From assembly GCA_903813345.2 (NCBI GenBank), contig CAIIXF020000001.1, forward strand, positions 50,299,885-50,363,884: a stretch of 64,000 bases of DNA. The letters are read 5' to 3'. A program made the position numbers and the translations under genes. The notes beneath the pieces are model-generated. The model saw nothing but the letters and a program-made list of their open reading frames with translations, had not been told where the DNA came from and did no database searches. This document shows, in pieces, positions 1 to 13,016 of the stretch (positions within the stretch are counted from its first letter, which is position 1; each line of letters opens with the position of its first letter). Origin of the DNA: Owenia fusiformis (taxonomy: Eukaryota > Annelida > Polychaeta > Sabellida > Oweniidae).

Positions 1-2723
1 CCTTAAATATTTTCAGATAATTTTACATTCATGGGCTTGCCCCATATGCCAACCAAGAAAGCACTGCGTAGCCAGAGAAGAAAAATGGTTGAAAGCCCAT
101 GATTTATTGTAGAATACTCAGAAACATTGCAGATGTGTTCAGAATAAATTCAGTTTGAGTCATTTTACATATGAGTTCAGTTCTCTTCCTGTTTGACTGC
201 ATCTTGATTTGGATGATGAGCGCACAACGGATGCAGTTGGCCACTACAAATTCAGGCGTGAAAATAAATGCAATGTTTACGCCTGTCTTTTACTTGATTA
301 AACACATTTTAATTTAATTTCACAATTGAACACTTTACACTTGAATAACTACAACACTTATAAAATATATATTTTCCATATTTTTCAACTTCCTGCACTC
401 AATGTCGATTTTAATTGATAAATACATTTTTATTGAGCAGCATATCAGTTATATTACTGTAAACCTCGCAGTATTGCGACCTTGTCCCCGCTAACTTCTC
501 AAATCTCAAAACAATAACAAAATTTACGAAACTTGTTCAAAAGACATAAATGTTTCTTGTTTTCTTCTGCTGCTCCTCTTATGAAACCTGTAACATATCG
601 AAAATGGGAGTTTAATAGTTGAGAAACTAGTACTTGAAATCGACAACTCCACGGAGTAGCAAATCTCAACGAACACTAAATTCCTGAATCTGTATGTCAC
701 AATATAATATTTACCATCTACTCCACACTTGATTAAAAAGACATACACTGGAAATATAGCAGAAGTTTCACTGGTTACTTTAAGCATTTGGGTGTCCATC
801 GAAGAGTTTCGAGTGCACAAATCATAAAGAAAATACAATATTTGAGAACGGACGGACAGAGGGCTTCACTATATCCCTACCAAACGTCGTTCGTTGGGAT
901 AATTAGTCATTATGATATCTACACACAATAAATAGTATAACAGTAATTTTTCATAAATAAGATAAATACAATAAATATTTAAAATAATTTATAAGTTAAT
1001 TTTTAAATACCTGTTAAATATATACATGTTTACTAATCTATTTCAACTATATTGCAAAATATTAATCATAATACCTATAAGACCAACTTTCCTTCCTTTA
1101 ATAGCATACTTAACCTTTTGAATACCAAGAGGCAAAAGTAACAAAATGTCAATATCAAATTGGCAATATCTAAAAAAAATCCAGTTTTCACTGTGTCTTA
1201 TTGGTCATTTTATTTTTACAAAATTAACCCTCTCATGTTGTAGAATAAAGGTAGTTGGAAAAACTGGCAAATTGCCCTGGTAATCAAAAGGTTAAGCTTT
1301 AAGGAATTAGAAGGAAAAGATAATATAAAATGTTAGATCTTTTCAAAAATTATGCCAACGTCTCCCTTAGTAGTCCCAATTCACTTTATTTTTTGAGGAA
1401 TGGACTCAAGATGATATTGTAGATTCAAGATTCAGAAATGTCCAAATTCGTTAGAATTTTAAAAAGGGACGTCCTGTTTTTTTTTCAATTCAATGTTTTG
1501 CCAGGTAACCTGGAACATTAAGGATTACCCTGAGCTAAAGTCAATATTATTTGTGTTCTTAAATTGAATGTCATGAATCACGAGAGCAAACGTTTTTAAA
1601 CTAAATCACAACTCATAATATATCCCTTCTAATACCTTTAATTTAAACATGTTTTTACATTTGATACTCAGCAGTAGTCCAACTGAGGAAGCAGTTTTTA
1701 CAGGACATAAATATCCTTTTAATAATACATTGCAGCATGAAAACATTTAATTGCCAAATGATCGAAACTGAATTTCAATTCATAACTTTAGTACTCAAAT
1801 TCATACCGATTTTACTTACTATTTTTGAATTAATTAAATTAGTCTAAATAACGGTATAATATATACTGAAATCTGAAGGGGAAAAGAGGAAAAGCCCTGG
1901 AGCCGGGCTTAAACTAAAAGAATAACAAGACAAGGTAAATTATTGATTTAGTATATAACTTTACACTAAACAACCAGCAATGTGATCTCTGACATTTTAA
2001 ATATAATTTCATTAAATTCATGGTAACGTAAAATACTGCAAATGTGTAAAATGTATGTAATTTACTTATTAGGTAGTGTGCTCACTTAAAGTCCCCGATT
2101 AATCGGGCTACGTATACCGCCGTGTTTACATTAGGGGATTAGAAGGGTTTATTTTTTATTTAGGTATGCAAGCTACGTATATCAATATTAGGCCTTCATT
2201 CATGTACTCGTGTGCATGTAATCAGCATGCCCTTCAATATTATGTAAACCAGGCTATTCAAGTATAATGTACACTATTTATGTGTGTACTACATACAATA
2301 CAATTCCCTGGGAAACAAAACACAAATACGTTTTATATGTTCAAAATGAGCCATTTGATTGATGCAAACACTAAATAGCTTCATAAATAACATCTACAAA
2401 GTATATCTAATTGTAATTTTCAATTTCAATGTTGAAACTTCCCTGGTTAAGATTATATGGGAAATCATCACGAGACGAAGATCGTTCGCCTTCCTGGCTT
2501 ACCTCTGAATCGTGTACCGGGCAATCTCTTTATATAGTTTAGCGAGAGTGGTGCGCCTGCGCAGTTTTAAACTTTGGCGCACACTTTAAATACAGAGATG
2601 CCATCATTTGCTGGCTCTAGGAATCATCTTTTAAAGCTCGAAGATGTTCATACTTGAGCGTAAATATTGACTTTGATAAATAGGTAATTCCAATGAGGGA
2701 ATGAGGTTAAACCAATGGAAGGA
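1..2723. other. AT-rich intergenic DNA, no gene recognised
   Basis: No open reading frame here resembles a protein I know. The longest (minus strand, 524-838, 104 codons) has biased composition and no neighbouring exon. Visible structure: a loose inverted repeat at 30-101 (CATGGGCTT and AAGCCCATG arms), which recurs in tighter form near 41441, and a perfect 14-bp palindrome CCCGATTAATCGGG at 2094-2107. The right end probably contains the 3' end of the oxidase transcript. Confidence 0.5.
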
Positions 2724-2729
2724 TTTATT
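2724..2729 (-). terminator. Candidate poly(A) signal of the oxidase gene
   Basis: The minus strand reads AATAAA about 240 bases after the oxidase stop codon at 2970-2972. I saw no earlier copy of this hexamer between the stop and this point. Placement fits an ordinary 3' UTR; cleavage itself cannot be seen. Confidence 0.45.
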
Positions 2730-2969
2730 GTAGTAGAAATACTGTAAATCTAGATATCATTGCGAATTAAATTATCTTGAATTGTAATTGATGCGCAAAA
2801 ATATATAGGCCTAGGTTTGTCAATATATTACTGGGATTTTAACAACTGCAATCACAAGGACACGTCCGATTTGATAATTCAGTTAGGAAAATTAGGAACG
2901 AATAAAAAATCTGCACAATAGCAAAATTTTCTAGATTAACATTAGTATTGTACAGATATTAATGTTAAC

Positions 2970-5900
2970 CTAATGTAGCATGCATAGTGCGCTAACCATG
3001 AAAATGACGTTGGAAAGTACCAACTGAACTGGTGAGGAGCTGGTGGTTGGACTTTCTCTATTGTAGTAGCCATCTGAGAACGTATCCACCGACATATCTG
3101 CTATCCCACCCTGTGCCCTGGAGTGGACACTTCGTCTACGTCTAATGATACTATTGTTCTCTATCCATTTATCTTCGTGCTGGTTGTAATGCTCATCTAA
3201 TAGCTCTTCCACTGAGTCTAAAGCCCCCTCCATCCACGCTTGCTTACCGCTGTAGCAACTTCCGACAATGTGCACGTTCTCATCTGCAAATGGCTTGATC
3301 ATTAACTTAGAGATGATTTCCCAATTGTAGCCAGCCCTCCAGGCGTAGAAGGCTGGGCCTTGGGGTCCACCGTGTTTCCAATAATGCATCACGCCTGTGT
3401 ATGGACGTGCTAAGTCTTCACGACGAAGTTGATGTACCTCTGCGAGCTGGTTTTGTGCCTCGGATAAAATCGTCTCGGATATGTTGTACTCACTAGTAAG
3501 CATGTTGTCAGCGAGAGGATTGACAGCCAGATGACTGTTCAACGTGGAGTCATCCCAGAATGAAGCCTGTGGCTGAACAGGGTACACCAACATCATTGAC
3601 TTCCTGTTCAGGTCTTGCACTATACCAGTCGAGGGTTTCTCTTGGCCCATGTATATCATCTGCCTGACGGGAAGCGTGGTGATGGATCTTCCTGTCGTAA
3701 TGCCTAGATTCTCCCACCATGGGTTCTCGTAGCCAAGGTACATTCGAAATGCTTCGATTCCGCGAACAGCGTTAAGTCCATTTTCGATAAAAACATTGCC
3801 GTGGAGGGGTTGCCAGTCGATGTCCATAAGAGCATCTCTGGGTAGAGCCAGGATGACACGCTTTGCACACACAGTGGCCTGTTCCTGGAAAACATGAAGG
3901 ATTTGTTTAGTTCAAACTTAGTACAAACTGAGAATTACATTAATCTATAGTTATGAAGCTGATCCCCGAGTAGATGACCACAGACAAAAAATGTAGAACA
4001 CGGACTACACAAGACTCACCCTGGTGTCTGATGTGATATAATTCCTGGTGGTTGTGATCTGGAAACTCAGTAGCTGGTTCTGCCCTCGTCCTTCTATTCG
4101 TACCAACTTATGGTTCATATGGACTTGATGTCTGAAAGTTTATTCATTCATAGTAAAATTGTGGTTTCAAATGGCATCTTTATCTTTAGTCTCTATTTGA
4201 ACTTAAAGGAGAATGTCGCAGAGAATCTCATTTAGAGTTTTACCTTTCTGGGCTACTATCTTCAAACTGATTCGCCATTGTCGTAGGGAGAGTGCTCATT
4301 CCGCCCTTGAGCGTTTTGAATCTCATCTCATCAAATACTCCTTGGGGAGACGCTGGCACAGCAAACGCAGCGTTCATGTGAGACAGATCAATTCCCATAG
4401 CGTCTGTAACGTATTCCAATGCTTCGTTTGAGCCACCATATTTATGCCAGATTCTGTCGTACCTAAAATGATTTAAATATGGTCTTGTTTAATATTTTAA
4501 ATATAGTCTTGTTTAATATTAATTCATAGTGATTCAAACTCATTTCAGTCAGTATAAGTAATATTGACAATTACCTTTGTCTAAATAAGTCAACGCCATC
4601 TTTATCTTCTTCATCAACTGGATTGAAATCAACACTTGAAGCAGGATTTGGGACACTGGCCTCATAGATCTTTCTACGCAGCTGGCTTGGAGCTTTCCCC
4701 AATTCATCTTGGTACATTTTATAAGGTACTTTAGAACTCCCTAGGTCGTTATATTTCATATGTGTCCCTCTGAGATACCAGATGTTGTTCTGAAGGTTGG
4801 ACTTATAATCACCTCTGTAGTCTTGAAAATCCATGATTGTCAAGTTGAGGGACGCTATGGCTTTGCTGACAAAAACGTGTCCCATTGTCCCAGCGTTGGT
4901 TTCGATCATGGGAATGAATCTCATCGCCCCTATCTCCGCCATTCTGTAGTCAATACCTGGAATATAAAAAAATAAGTACTTCAGATAGCGTCCATGATGC
5001 ATCGAGATAATAGAAATTACGGATAATGCTATAATAATCAGATTGACTAATTAGATTAGATGGAAGATGAACACCATAACGGATCAATGAAATAAAAAAT
5101 TGATGAAATTTATAAAAATTATCAGACAATTAGTTTCTTTGTGGGTTAGTTCATATTTTGGGGGTTATGTTTTATTTTGATTGGTTGTACTGGTACTTTA
5201 GATGTTTCTGTTATTTGCTTTGTCTCGCTCGGGGTCTCGCTATTGTCTCAACCCTTTAGTTCTTATTCCATTACTTTATAAAGTTAAAGGCTTAAGGGTT
5301 ATACCTGGTAGTTTTCGGCTGTATACACGACCTCCTATTCTGTTGGAATATTCGAATAAGTAAATGGACTGTTTGCTTTCCTTTAACTTCCAAGCTGCAT
5401 ATGCGCCACCTATTCCACCCCCTATAACGGCGACGTCTATCGGATTACCTGGAGATACAAATTAATTAAATGCAATCAAAAGAAGCATATTATTTGATAT
5501 TTCAAGACTTTTTGATTCATTTACGAGTTAGACTAGCTTCTAGTTAGAATTTCTTTGCTTTTCAGTGATTGATAATTGTTTGTTTTTATTTTGGATCAGA
5601 TAGGTTTAGTCTTATACCATGCAGAGTTTGTCAGAATGAAGTGCGTAATTAAAAGTAATAACAAGTACCTTAAAGGGAAAGGGCATGTCTGTAAGTTTTC
5701 ACTTCATAATTCTTTTAATTCAAAATCTAATTTGTACCATCAGTTTACTTGGACATTAATTTTCTTTTCTTAAATATGAAAACTTAAAATTCGCTCGTGT
5801 AATTAGTGAATTAATCTGCCTTTTGAAATTAAAAAAGGTGGGAGAATTTTAATTGTATCATATTGCTTACTATGTGGGCAAGCTATTCATGCTTTGCTAT

Positions 5901-6301
5901 TTTCAAAAAAAGTCTGTACATCTTGTAAAAAGTCCATTGTTGCTGAGATTAAAGATCATAAAAAAATATTTTAGATCTTGGCTATATTCCTTCCAGATAA
6001 ATGAAAAATAATTTGGTAATTTAGGATCAAAATTCCGGACAATACCATTCTATAGCAAGACTTACTGCAGTCTGTGTGTTGGGGAAATGCATCGGTGTAG
6101 CTGGACAGAGTGGTGCAGAATAAGGTACACAAGAACCAAACTGTAATTGAAAATTAAAAAATAACTGCAAAACATATATGGAACGAAAACTGCAAAACAA
6201 TTATTGGAACGAAAATATGAATCATTAAAGTGAAAAAAAAATACAAAAGTGTAACTATTTTATAAGTATTATTATTCACACTTACCTGGAATATTTGACA
6301 T
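2970..6301 (-). CDS. L-amino-acid oxidase-like flavoprotein, secreted or GPI-anchored (7 exons)
   Basis: Exons in transcript order: 6301-6286, 6140-6066, 5448-5305, 4956-4575, 4462-4244, 4131-4020, 3884-2970. All junctions are GT-AG and phases agree, giving 1863 nt and 620 residues. The ATG at 6301 opens a 16-nt coding exon. Together with exon 2 it encodes a hydrophobic signal peptide (about residues 1-22). Exon 3 carries the FAD Rossmann motif VIGGGIGGAY (38-47), the ribose-binding Glu at about 63 and GGRV (69-72). Exon 4 begins with AEIGAMRF, the motif typical of amino-acid and monoamine oxidases. GGMSTLP lies in exon 5, and the C-terminal flavin segment SGKQAWMEGAL ends near residue 538. 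Family enzymes oxidise L-amino acids to 2-oxo acids with release of ammonia and H2O2, often for defence; substrate here is unknown. After the enzyme domain come RRRRS (about 564-568) and a terminal hydrophobic stretch (603-619) like a GPI signal. A polyamine or other amine oxidase is the main alternative. Confidence 0.87.
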
Positions 6302-7459
6302 TTCAAAATTTCGAATACGTTTTTCTCTCTTGTACGTTTCAGTAGATTGACTCCTAATTGTGAGAAGAAAATTTCGTAATATTGTACTTTTCAGTCTGAT
6401 TTCTTATCTCTGCTTAAAGTAAAAAAAATATTTGTCCTCTTCTTTGAATGAAGACTGATTTGACACTCGTCGATTAATATAGTTGACTTTCAGGAAATGT
6501 GTCAAATGAGCTGAACAAAATGAGTTCAAGCTTAGCTTCACCGATTTCCCACATTCTTATGTCAGTCTGCTTATGTCGCGATGAGTATCGTTAAAGTATC
6601 GGTTCTATGTCCGTCATGGCGGACGGAGGATCTGTTTCTTTATTTTTACATAATTATTTATATTGAACAACCTGGTGATAAAATCTTACGACCCGAGCAT
6701 TGTATAGGTGTCAATTAATATTTCAAAATATGTCTTCCCAAAGTTCCCAAAGTGTAACGCACCGGCATAAATCAACGATGTTTTAAAACGCACCGCTTGA
6801 TTTCACGCCAAACAGGATACTCGAGATACAAGAGGAAGCTGCTGAAAATGACGATGCCGTTAACACACAAATAATAAGGAGTATAAGCTTGCAATCTTTT
6901 TCACCACCCAAACGTAAATGGAAAATATTTAAGCGGTGCATTTGTATGGGCGATTGGTCATACTGTACGTATAGGTTGGCGTTTCGATTTTATATGCAAG
7001 CTTAAACTTCCTAATATGGAGGTTAAGCTGCATGTTTTCAACAGAACAATTCTGCCCCCTCTCTTTATTTCTAGGGACCTAATTACAGCTATTTTTCTTT
7101 TACATTATACTCAGGTGGGCAAGTGAATATTACGTAGAGAAAACGTATCTCCAGAGAACCATAATTCTACACGTTCACGTATTGGGTGTCTTGGTTTATT
7201 TTTAAAATAGACTGTCTATGGAAAATTTAGCTTGCTATATAGGTACAAATAATAAATTATATATGGACTATCGAAATATTCGTCGAAATACACCATTTCC
7301 TAGCAAAATATATGTGTTGTTGTTTTAACATCTCGTTTGTAACACATCGAGCTTTTCCGCTTCAAATTAAGGTACATGCTCGCATAATCTCGGAATATAG
7401 TACAATGGTATGTGTAAAGTAAAGTTACATTACGTCTAAAAACAGGTAAAACTACTCAC

Positions 7460-7620
7460 ATCTAACAAATCCTTGTCGATGTCCCCCATTTTACTGACAA
7501 GCAGGGTGTTCATTTTGTCGCATGACGCATCGGAAGAGAATACCGGCGCGTTAACGTTGATCACTGTGTATATTGGAAGGTCAAGATAGCCTTCAAAGCG
7601 TTCAGTTCACGCATTATATA
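7460..7620 (-). promoter_or_regulatory. Possible TATA promoter and short first exon upstream of the oxidase
   Basis: On the minus strand a TATATAA (7614-7620) is followed by an ATG at 7513 that opens 18 codons (MNTLLVSKMGDIDKDLLD) ending exactly at a good donor, GAT|GTGAGT. This could be an alternative or untranslated first exon of the oxidase, whose coding start lies 1.2 kb downstream. Two earlier ATGs hit stops quickly, and no matching acceptor is certain, so this is a weak call. Confidence 0.25.
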
Positions 7621-8411
7621 ACAAATGACGTTAGTTCATGTTTTGATGCCCGTTTTGATGGTTTGTTAAATGTTTTGAATTAGATACTGTTGACAAAAAC
7701 AACAAAACATTTCTTGACTCTTTTACAAGGAAAAATCAGATTATATCATCATGTCAGAATTATGACTTAAATTTCTTTTCATCAAAACATGGCCGAAAAA
7801 TTAACTGACTCATCAGACAATGAACAAATATTATATAGCTGGTATTAGAGATATTGGGTTTTAGGATTGGAAATTGCTAGCATTTTTTACGATTTCCAAA
7901 CCAAAATGCTTCGTGAAAATAGCTCTTAACAAACAGAAGAACAATATATTTTCAAGAATTAAAAGAACAAAAACAGTTTTATGTTCCAATTCACGCCCGC
8001 TCCACAAGTTTAAACCAGAAATGAGGAAAAGCTAAACTTCCGACACGAGTTTGTTGAACCATACTTTCCTGTATAAAAGTATATTCATAACAAACAATGA
8101 CGGTATCAGGGTGACATGAACTTATTGTTCATTGCTATAGTAATAAGATTAAAGCCGTCACATTTGCTACGGCGACCGACCGTACTGGCTATCATTTCTG
8201 CATTTAGAATTTCTGTGATCGGATTCTTTACTTGGTTAATTGTAAAACTACAATTTCCATACGGCCTTAACATCATGACGCATGGTCAGCGTAGGACATT
8301 CCTACGGTGGGTGTCGTTTTTCTTGACACAAACCAAGGTAGGCGCAATGTGGTCGCAGGGGACCCATGACGGCGATCCTTAGGTTCGCACTCAAGGTCAA
8401 TTTTATAGGTT

Positions 8412-8814
8412 GTTGCAAGGGTTCCTACCTATGTATTTTTATCGGTGTAAGAGGACAAAGTACATGTAGTACTAAAAAGTGCTCCCTTGTCCGTTCTGCT
8501 CGACCAATAGTCGACCGTACAAAAAGTAAAAAATTACTGTAAAAAAGCGGTCTTTGGCGGGGTAAAGTGGACACCTGTTTTTAAATGGCCATAACAATTT
8601 TCATGGTGTTCAATAGTTATATGAAAATTGCAAATCTCACATTTAATTCCTAACGTTTCTCTGAAATAAGTGTCCCTTTCATAATCTGAACTGATTTCAA
8701 TCAAGAAAATATCAGTTCTTTTGCAAGGGTTCCTATGTATCTTTATCGGTGTAAGAGAAACATTTAAAGGGACAAAGTAGTACTAAAGAGTGCTCCCCTG
8801 TCCGTTCTGCTCGA
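8412..8814. repeat. Diverged direct repeat pair of about 93 bp
   Basis: 8412-8503 and 8721-8814 align end to end: both begin TTGCAAGGGTTCCTA, share TTTATCGGTGTAAGAG and end in CCGTTCTGCTCGA. The second copy carries a small insertion. About 217 bases of unrelated sequence separate them. No open frame spans either copy. This is probably part of a dispersed repeat. Confidence 0.7.
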
Positions 8815-11800
8815 TCTCACCATTTTGCAGTTTGATGCTCATCATATCTAGAAATCACTGCAAAAGGATCAAGGACGTGTACAGAAAGTAAAATCGTGGT
8901 TTCTGAAGGGCAATAAAGTAGAGACCAAAGCAAGATACCCCTTTCATTCGAATACGCTAATAAATGCTAGGATTTGCATTCATTTTCAAATGATAGAAAT
9001 CATAACTAATCTTCAGATTGATGATATACATATTTTCAACGTTGTATAGTGTTTTCTGTGAGAGCTATAGATAGTTATATGAGGCATATAATGTAAATTA
9101 TCAATCCATGTAATTTAAATCGGATGTTACTTCCTGAGTTCATTAAGTAAAATGTTTCAAACGAGACTATGAGCATTGGCCATGACTGTGCACTGATGCA
9201 TATGAATATGTTATGAAAAGTTTTGAAGGGTGCGGTGTTCTTTGTGTACTCATCGTACTAATCTCACATAATGCCTAGGTCACATTTGCTTCGATTCATC
9301 GGCCGGCGACCGGCCGGTAAAGTATTTTGATCAAAAATTGAAGGTGAAATCTCAAGTTTGAGGTCAGATAGACATATGATTTTTTAAAGTTTGGTCAATT
9401 TGAAGTAAGTTGAAATCAGTTTTGAACAAACTACTGAAGATATGACCATCTAAAATCACTTGCCATAGACCTTCAGGGACATTGGAAAAGAAGCCAAGAT
9501 ACATTTTCACCTTTATCATTTGTATTTTTGCTGGTTATGTAAATAAAAATTCAAATATAAAGAGGCTTTAACACGCAGTGTAATGTAAGGGAGTTAGGGT
9601 TGCAAAACTTATGGAGGGGAGTGTACGATAGATTTGGCATCATGCAATGTATTGTACCATGGGCTTCGAATGATCAGAACTCCATGGAGAAACCTCCGAA
9701 CTTTTAGTGGATTTCCCAAATTATTTTACATTTATATACAAAATGAAGTCTAAGGGTAAAATTAGCGTCCTATCATATTACAATCGATTCGTCATATTAA
9801 TATATGATAATACAAATGCATAGTGCCTTTCAAGTGATAAGCCCAAAAACGGCAATGTTATTGTACGTCCATTTTTAATTGCGTACTCTGGATGAAATGT
9901 TCTAAAAATTATCAAACTCCGCCAATGTTTTATCAATTTCTCATAAAATGAAAGATGAGTATCTACTCAAAATGTTAAAGTAGAGATTAATATGGTGCAA
10001 TCTTATTGTAATGATCCTGGCATCATTACTTTGTACTTTTATTTGTACATTCATTTTATTTCATATTGAGTTTGTGCATTATCTTTTAGATACTTGTTTC
10101 AAATGTTATTTTGTTTATAATGTGATTTTACAAGGACCATCAGTCCTAAAAGTGTTTTAAAGAGAAAGAAGCTTAGCCAATGAGAGTCAAGTTAGGGGGA
10201 TAAGTATTTAATGCATTGACCAATGGTGTTAGCTCTAGCTGATTGTTATATTTTGTGAAGTAAGTAATATTTTTAGGGTTAAGGACAGAATGTAGTTTTG
10301 AGGCTGGAATAGTGAGCGTGTGAGAAACATGGGAGAAAGGTCCTGGATTGCTAGAGTTGAATTTGAGACTGATAAGTGAATTGGGACAAACAAAGGAGAA
10401 ACCTAATGAATTGCTCGAGTTGGGAAATGAACTTGGAAAACCAGAATTATGGATGGATATTTTAGGATTATAAACAAGACTAGGCTATAATGTAGATTTC
10501 AGTCTGGTAACCATGGCTTACTTTTTGTTTCCAGTTTATAACTGAAATCTCATTGTCTCAGTTCCTTAAGTTCTCAGTCAACCTCGTGGTTTTGAGATCT
10601 CGGAACCTTGATGCATTTCGAGGGATAAGGGTGTTTCAGTTTAAACTCATTTTTTATACTTTCCAACTTTAGTCTTGAATATTCAAGTGAATTTCTGTCA
10701 GGCTCTGTAAGGAATATCCTCTGTTATTTGGCTCAGAGATCAGTGTGTATCAATGTATTTCCAATGAATTTCTGCTTTTTGAGCGTTCCATTATTTTAAG
10801 GTGTTCATGGTCATTGAAGTGTTGATTAGTTCAGGTCATGCATATATGTAGTGCAGAGAACTTTTGTCATGTAAGTTGAGTTAAATGTTGGGAATGAGAT
10901 AGTTAGTGAGATTGGTGAGATTCTTAATCAAGAGTAAGTTCAATAATAAGATTGTTCCTGTTGAGAGTATAACAGTTTCTTATTCGTTCGAACTTCGAGA
11001 CTCTGATTATGTAAATATTCCTCTGTAAATATACCATTTTATACAGTATATTCTATATATTCAGATTTATATCATTATTAAAATTATATAATCTTAATTT
11101 CTCTGTCTGTTGTTTTGCGTAAAGTGGTCAATTTGATCTAAGGTTGATTTTGAACAGATTGTTTCAACTTCTCTAAAGCCCATATATTTAAGGGGTCATA
11201 TCAAGCTCATTATTGCGATCTGTTGAGAATACTTAGGTGCAAGTTGTGTTTAAGTTTCAATTTCAATCATTTTATATTGCAATCACCCCCTTCCACAGTA
11301 AGCACTATTTTGGTCCAGTTTGTCATTTAAAGGCATCAGCACCTTCCAGTATTATATTATTCCAAATTTCCTTTAATGACCAAGCAAATAATTTGATTAA
11401 CTCAATTCAAGATCAAGTCAAAATTTAGTTTCATAATATTCCCGGCCCTAGCCACGCTACCACGTATTTGTTCAGAGAGAGGGCCCGGGTTTTATTACAT
11501 TATTGTCAATAAAATGTTTTAAAGTGTATTGATGCTTTTTTAGATGGAAAACACAAGCGCAAATGCACGAAAAAATTCCCCCAACTCATTCTATAAACAA
11601 CTCGGGGTCCCTTTACACACATCATTTTCTGTGACGGGAGGGCATCAAACAACGGGCCGGGCAAATTCAGTCACAAATATCAGGGGAAAATGGGTCCTTT
11701 CAAAATTTGGCATACTTTCCACGTCCATCTACACAAGTAGCTTTCTCTTGTGTTTGTCAAAGCGATTAAAATTTAATATGGACCTCTTCTAACAAAATAC

Positions 11801-11852
11801 TACAGTGCAAACTTAGAGGTGACATGCTGATCCGAAAAGTGCCAACCAAGAG

Positions 11853-11872
11853 CCCCCCCCCCCCCCCCCCCC
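11853..11872. repeat. Homopolymer run of 20 C
   Basis: Twenty consecutive C residues, about 30 bases before a putative DTWD1 promoter. The true length may differ, because such runs are error-prone in assembly. Confidence 0.9.
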
Positions 11873-11903
11873 TTGTGCCAACCTTTTGTTTACATTTTTG
11901 GTG

Positions 11904-11972
11904 TCACGTGACTGCCATGTGACCTTTTTTACCGGAAACAAAATGGCAGATTAACTTTTTCCACGCTATTAT
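11904..11972 (+). promoter_or_regulatory. Probable DTWD1 core promoter and non-coding first exon
   Basis: A cluster typical of TATA-less housekeeping promoters: palindromic GTCACGTGAC E-box (11904-11913), an ETS-type ACCGGAA (11932-11938) and a YY1-like AAAATGGC (11942-11949). A donor-like GTAAGTAG follows at about 11972. An acceptor-like ATTATAG at about 12946-12952 would join this leader to the exon carrying the DTWD1 ATG at 13017. The motifs are visible; the start site and the leader splice are inferred. A short upstream ATG-GCA-GAT-TAA sits in the proposed leader. Confidence 0.5.
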
Positions 11973-13016
11973 GTGTAAGTAGATCTCCTCTATTTTATTA
12001 ATATAAGAAACTTCCCACGCCCTAGGATTTTGTTAATATATATTATACAAATATAGTAAAATTTTGCGAACATTCTAAAAGGTTATTGATATTGATTGAG
12101 ACTTGCTTTATCAAACAACTGTTTTCTGAACACAATTTATTTTTTCAATAGCCTACACAGGGGCTGTGTTTCAATATTTTCCGTCAATTATCATGAAATT
12201 GTTGTGAATGATCAAGAAGAGAAACGTGATATTATTTGATTATGTACTGATTTGATTATGGACTTGTGTGGAGAACCATACTCTGTGGAAATGCTAATCT
12301 TCAACACACAGGGAGTTAGTCACCCCTCCCTCTTCATTAGAGAGAGCGAGGTGACTTACTCCCGTGACTGCGGAGGGAAGGTCTTTCACCACATAAACAA
12401 TTGACATGATTGGTTCTTGTCTCATGCTCTTGTCACATGATTGAAAGATTACGCGTCAAATCTAATAAACACACATGTGGTGAACCATATCATCAAAACT
12501 TTAACTCCTAAATCCTTCAGCGGATCTTTCTTATATTTCATGATTTGGGAATATTTTGACAAAATAATGATTGAGAAATTGTTTTTGAGAGCATAATTTC
12601 ACTTATAAACTTTCTCCATTTTTACTGCTGTTGATGAGCAGATATCATTGGTTTGTTATTCCATTAATGTGAGTGAGCAGTGAATAATAAAACAATTATT
12701 TAATTCTATTTTTGGTTAATAACTGTGACACTTTCACAAGATGATATTTCACTAGCCCTTCAGGGTATGTTGCACAGGTATTCACCTCAATAGAATTAAA
12801 TATTTCTATATTATTTTTTAGTCACATGTAGAAATGGACCAATCAGACAGTGACATACATGTAATAAATACAAATATGCACTGTACAGATGAGCTCAGTT
12901 TAATGGTCATATTTACTGTACTCACTAACATTGTACGTCTTTTGAATTATAGAGCACAGACCAAAAGTACAGATCAAAAACACTAGAGACATTGAAACAA
13001 GAAACAAAAGTTTGTC

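Larger units (their letters stand above)
6302..11899. other. Intergenic region between the divergent oxidase and DTWD1 genes
   Basis: About 5.6 kb without a recognisable protein gene. The two genes face away from each other, so both promoters should lie here: the oxidase promoter toward the left, DTWD1's at about 11900. Contents I could identify are a pair of diverged direct repeats (8412-8503 and 8721-8814), a possible first exon and TATA box on the minus strand (7460-7620), and a poly-C run (11853-11872). Short open frames at 8116-8382, 11237-11428 and 11544-11792 have no recognisable homology. Confidence 0.5.

Noticed and set aside
524-838. 104-codon minus-strand frame
   Set aside because: Biased composition, no homology recognised, no promoter or neighbouring exons.
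2970-3872. A separate 300-residue protein starting at 3872
   Set aside because: The start is a GTG inside an exon; an acceptor at 3885-3886 joins it in frame to the upstream oxidase exons.
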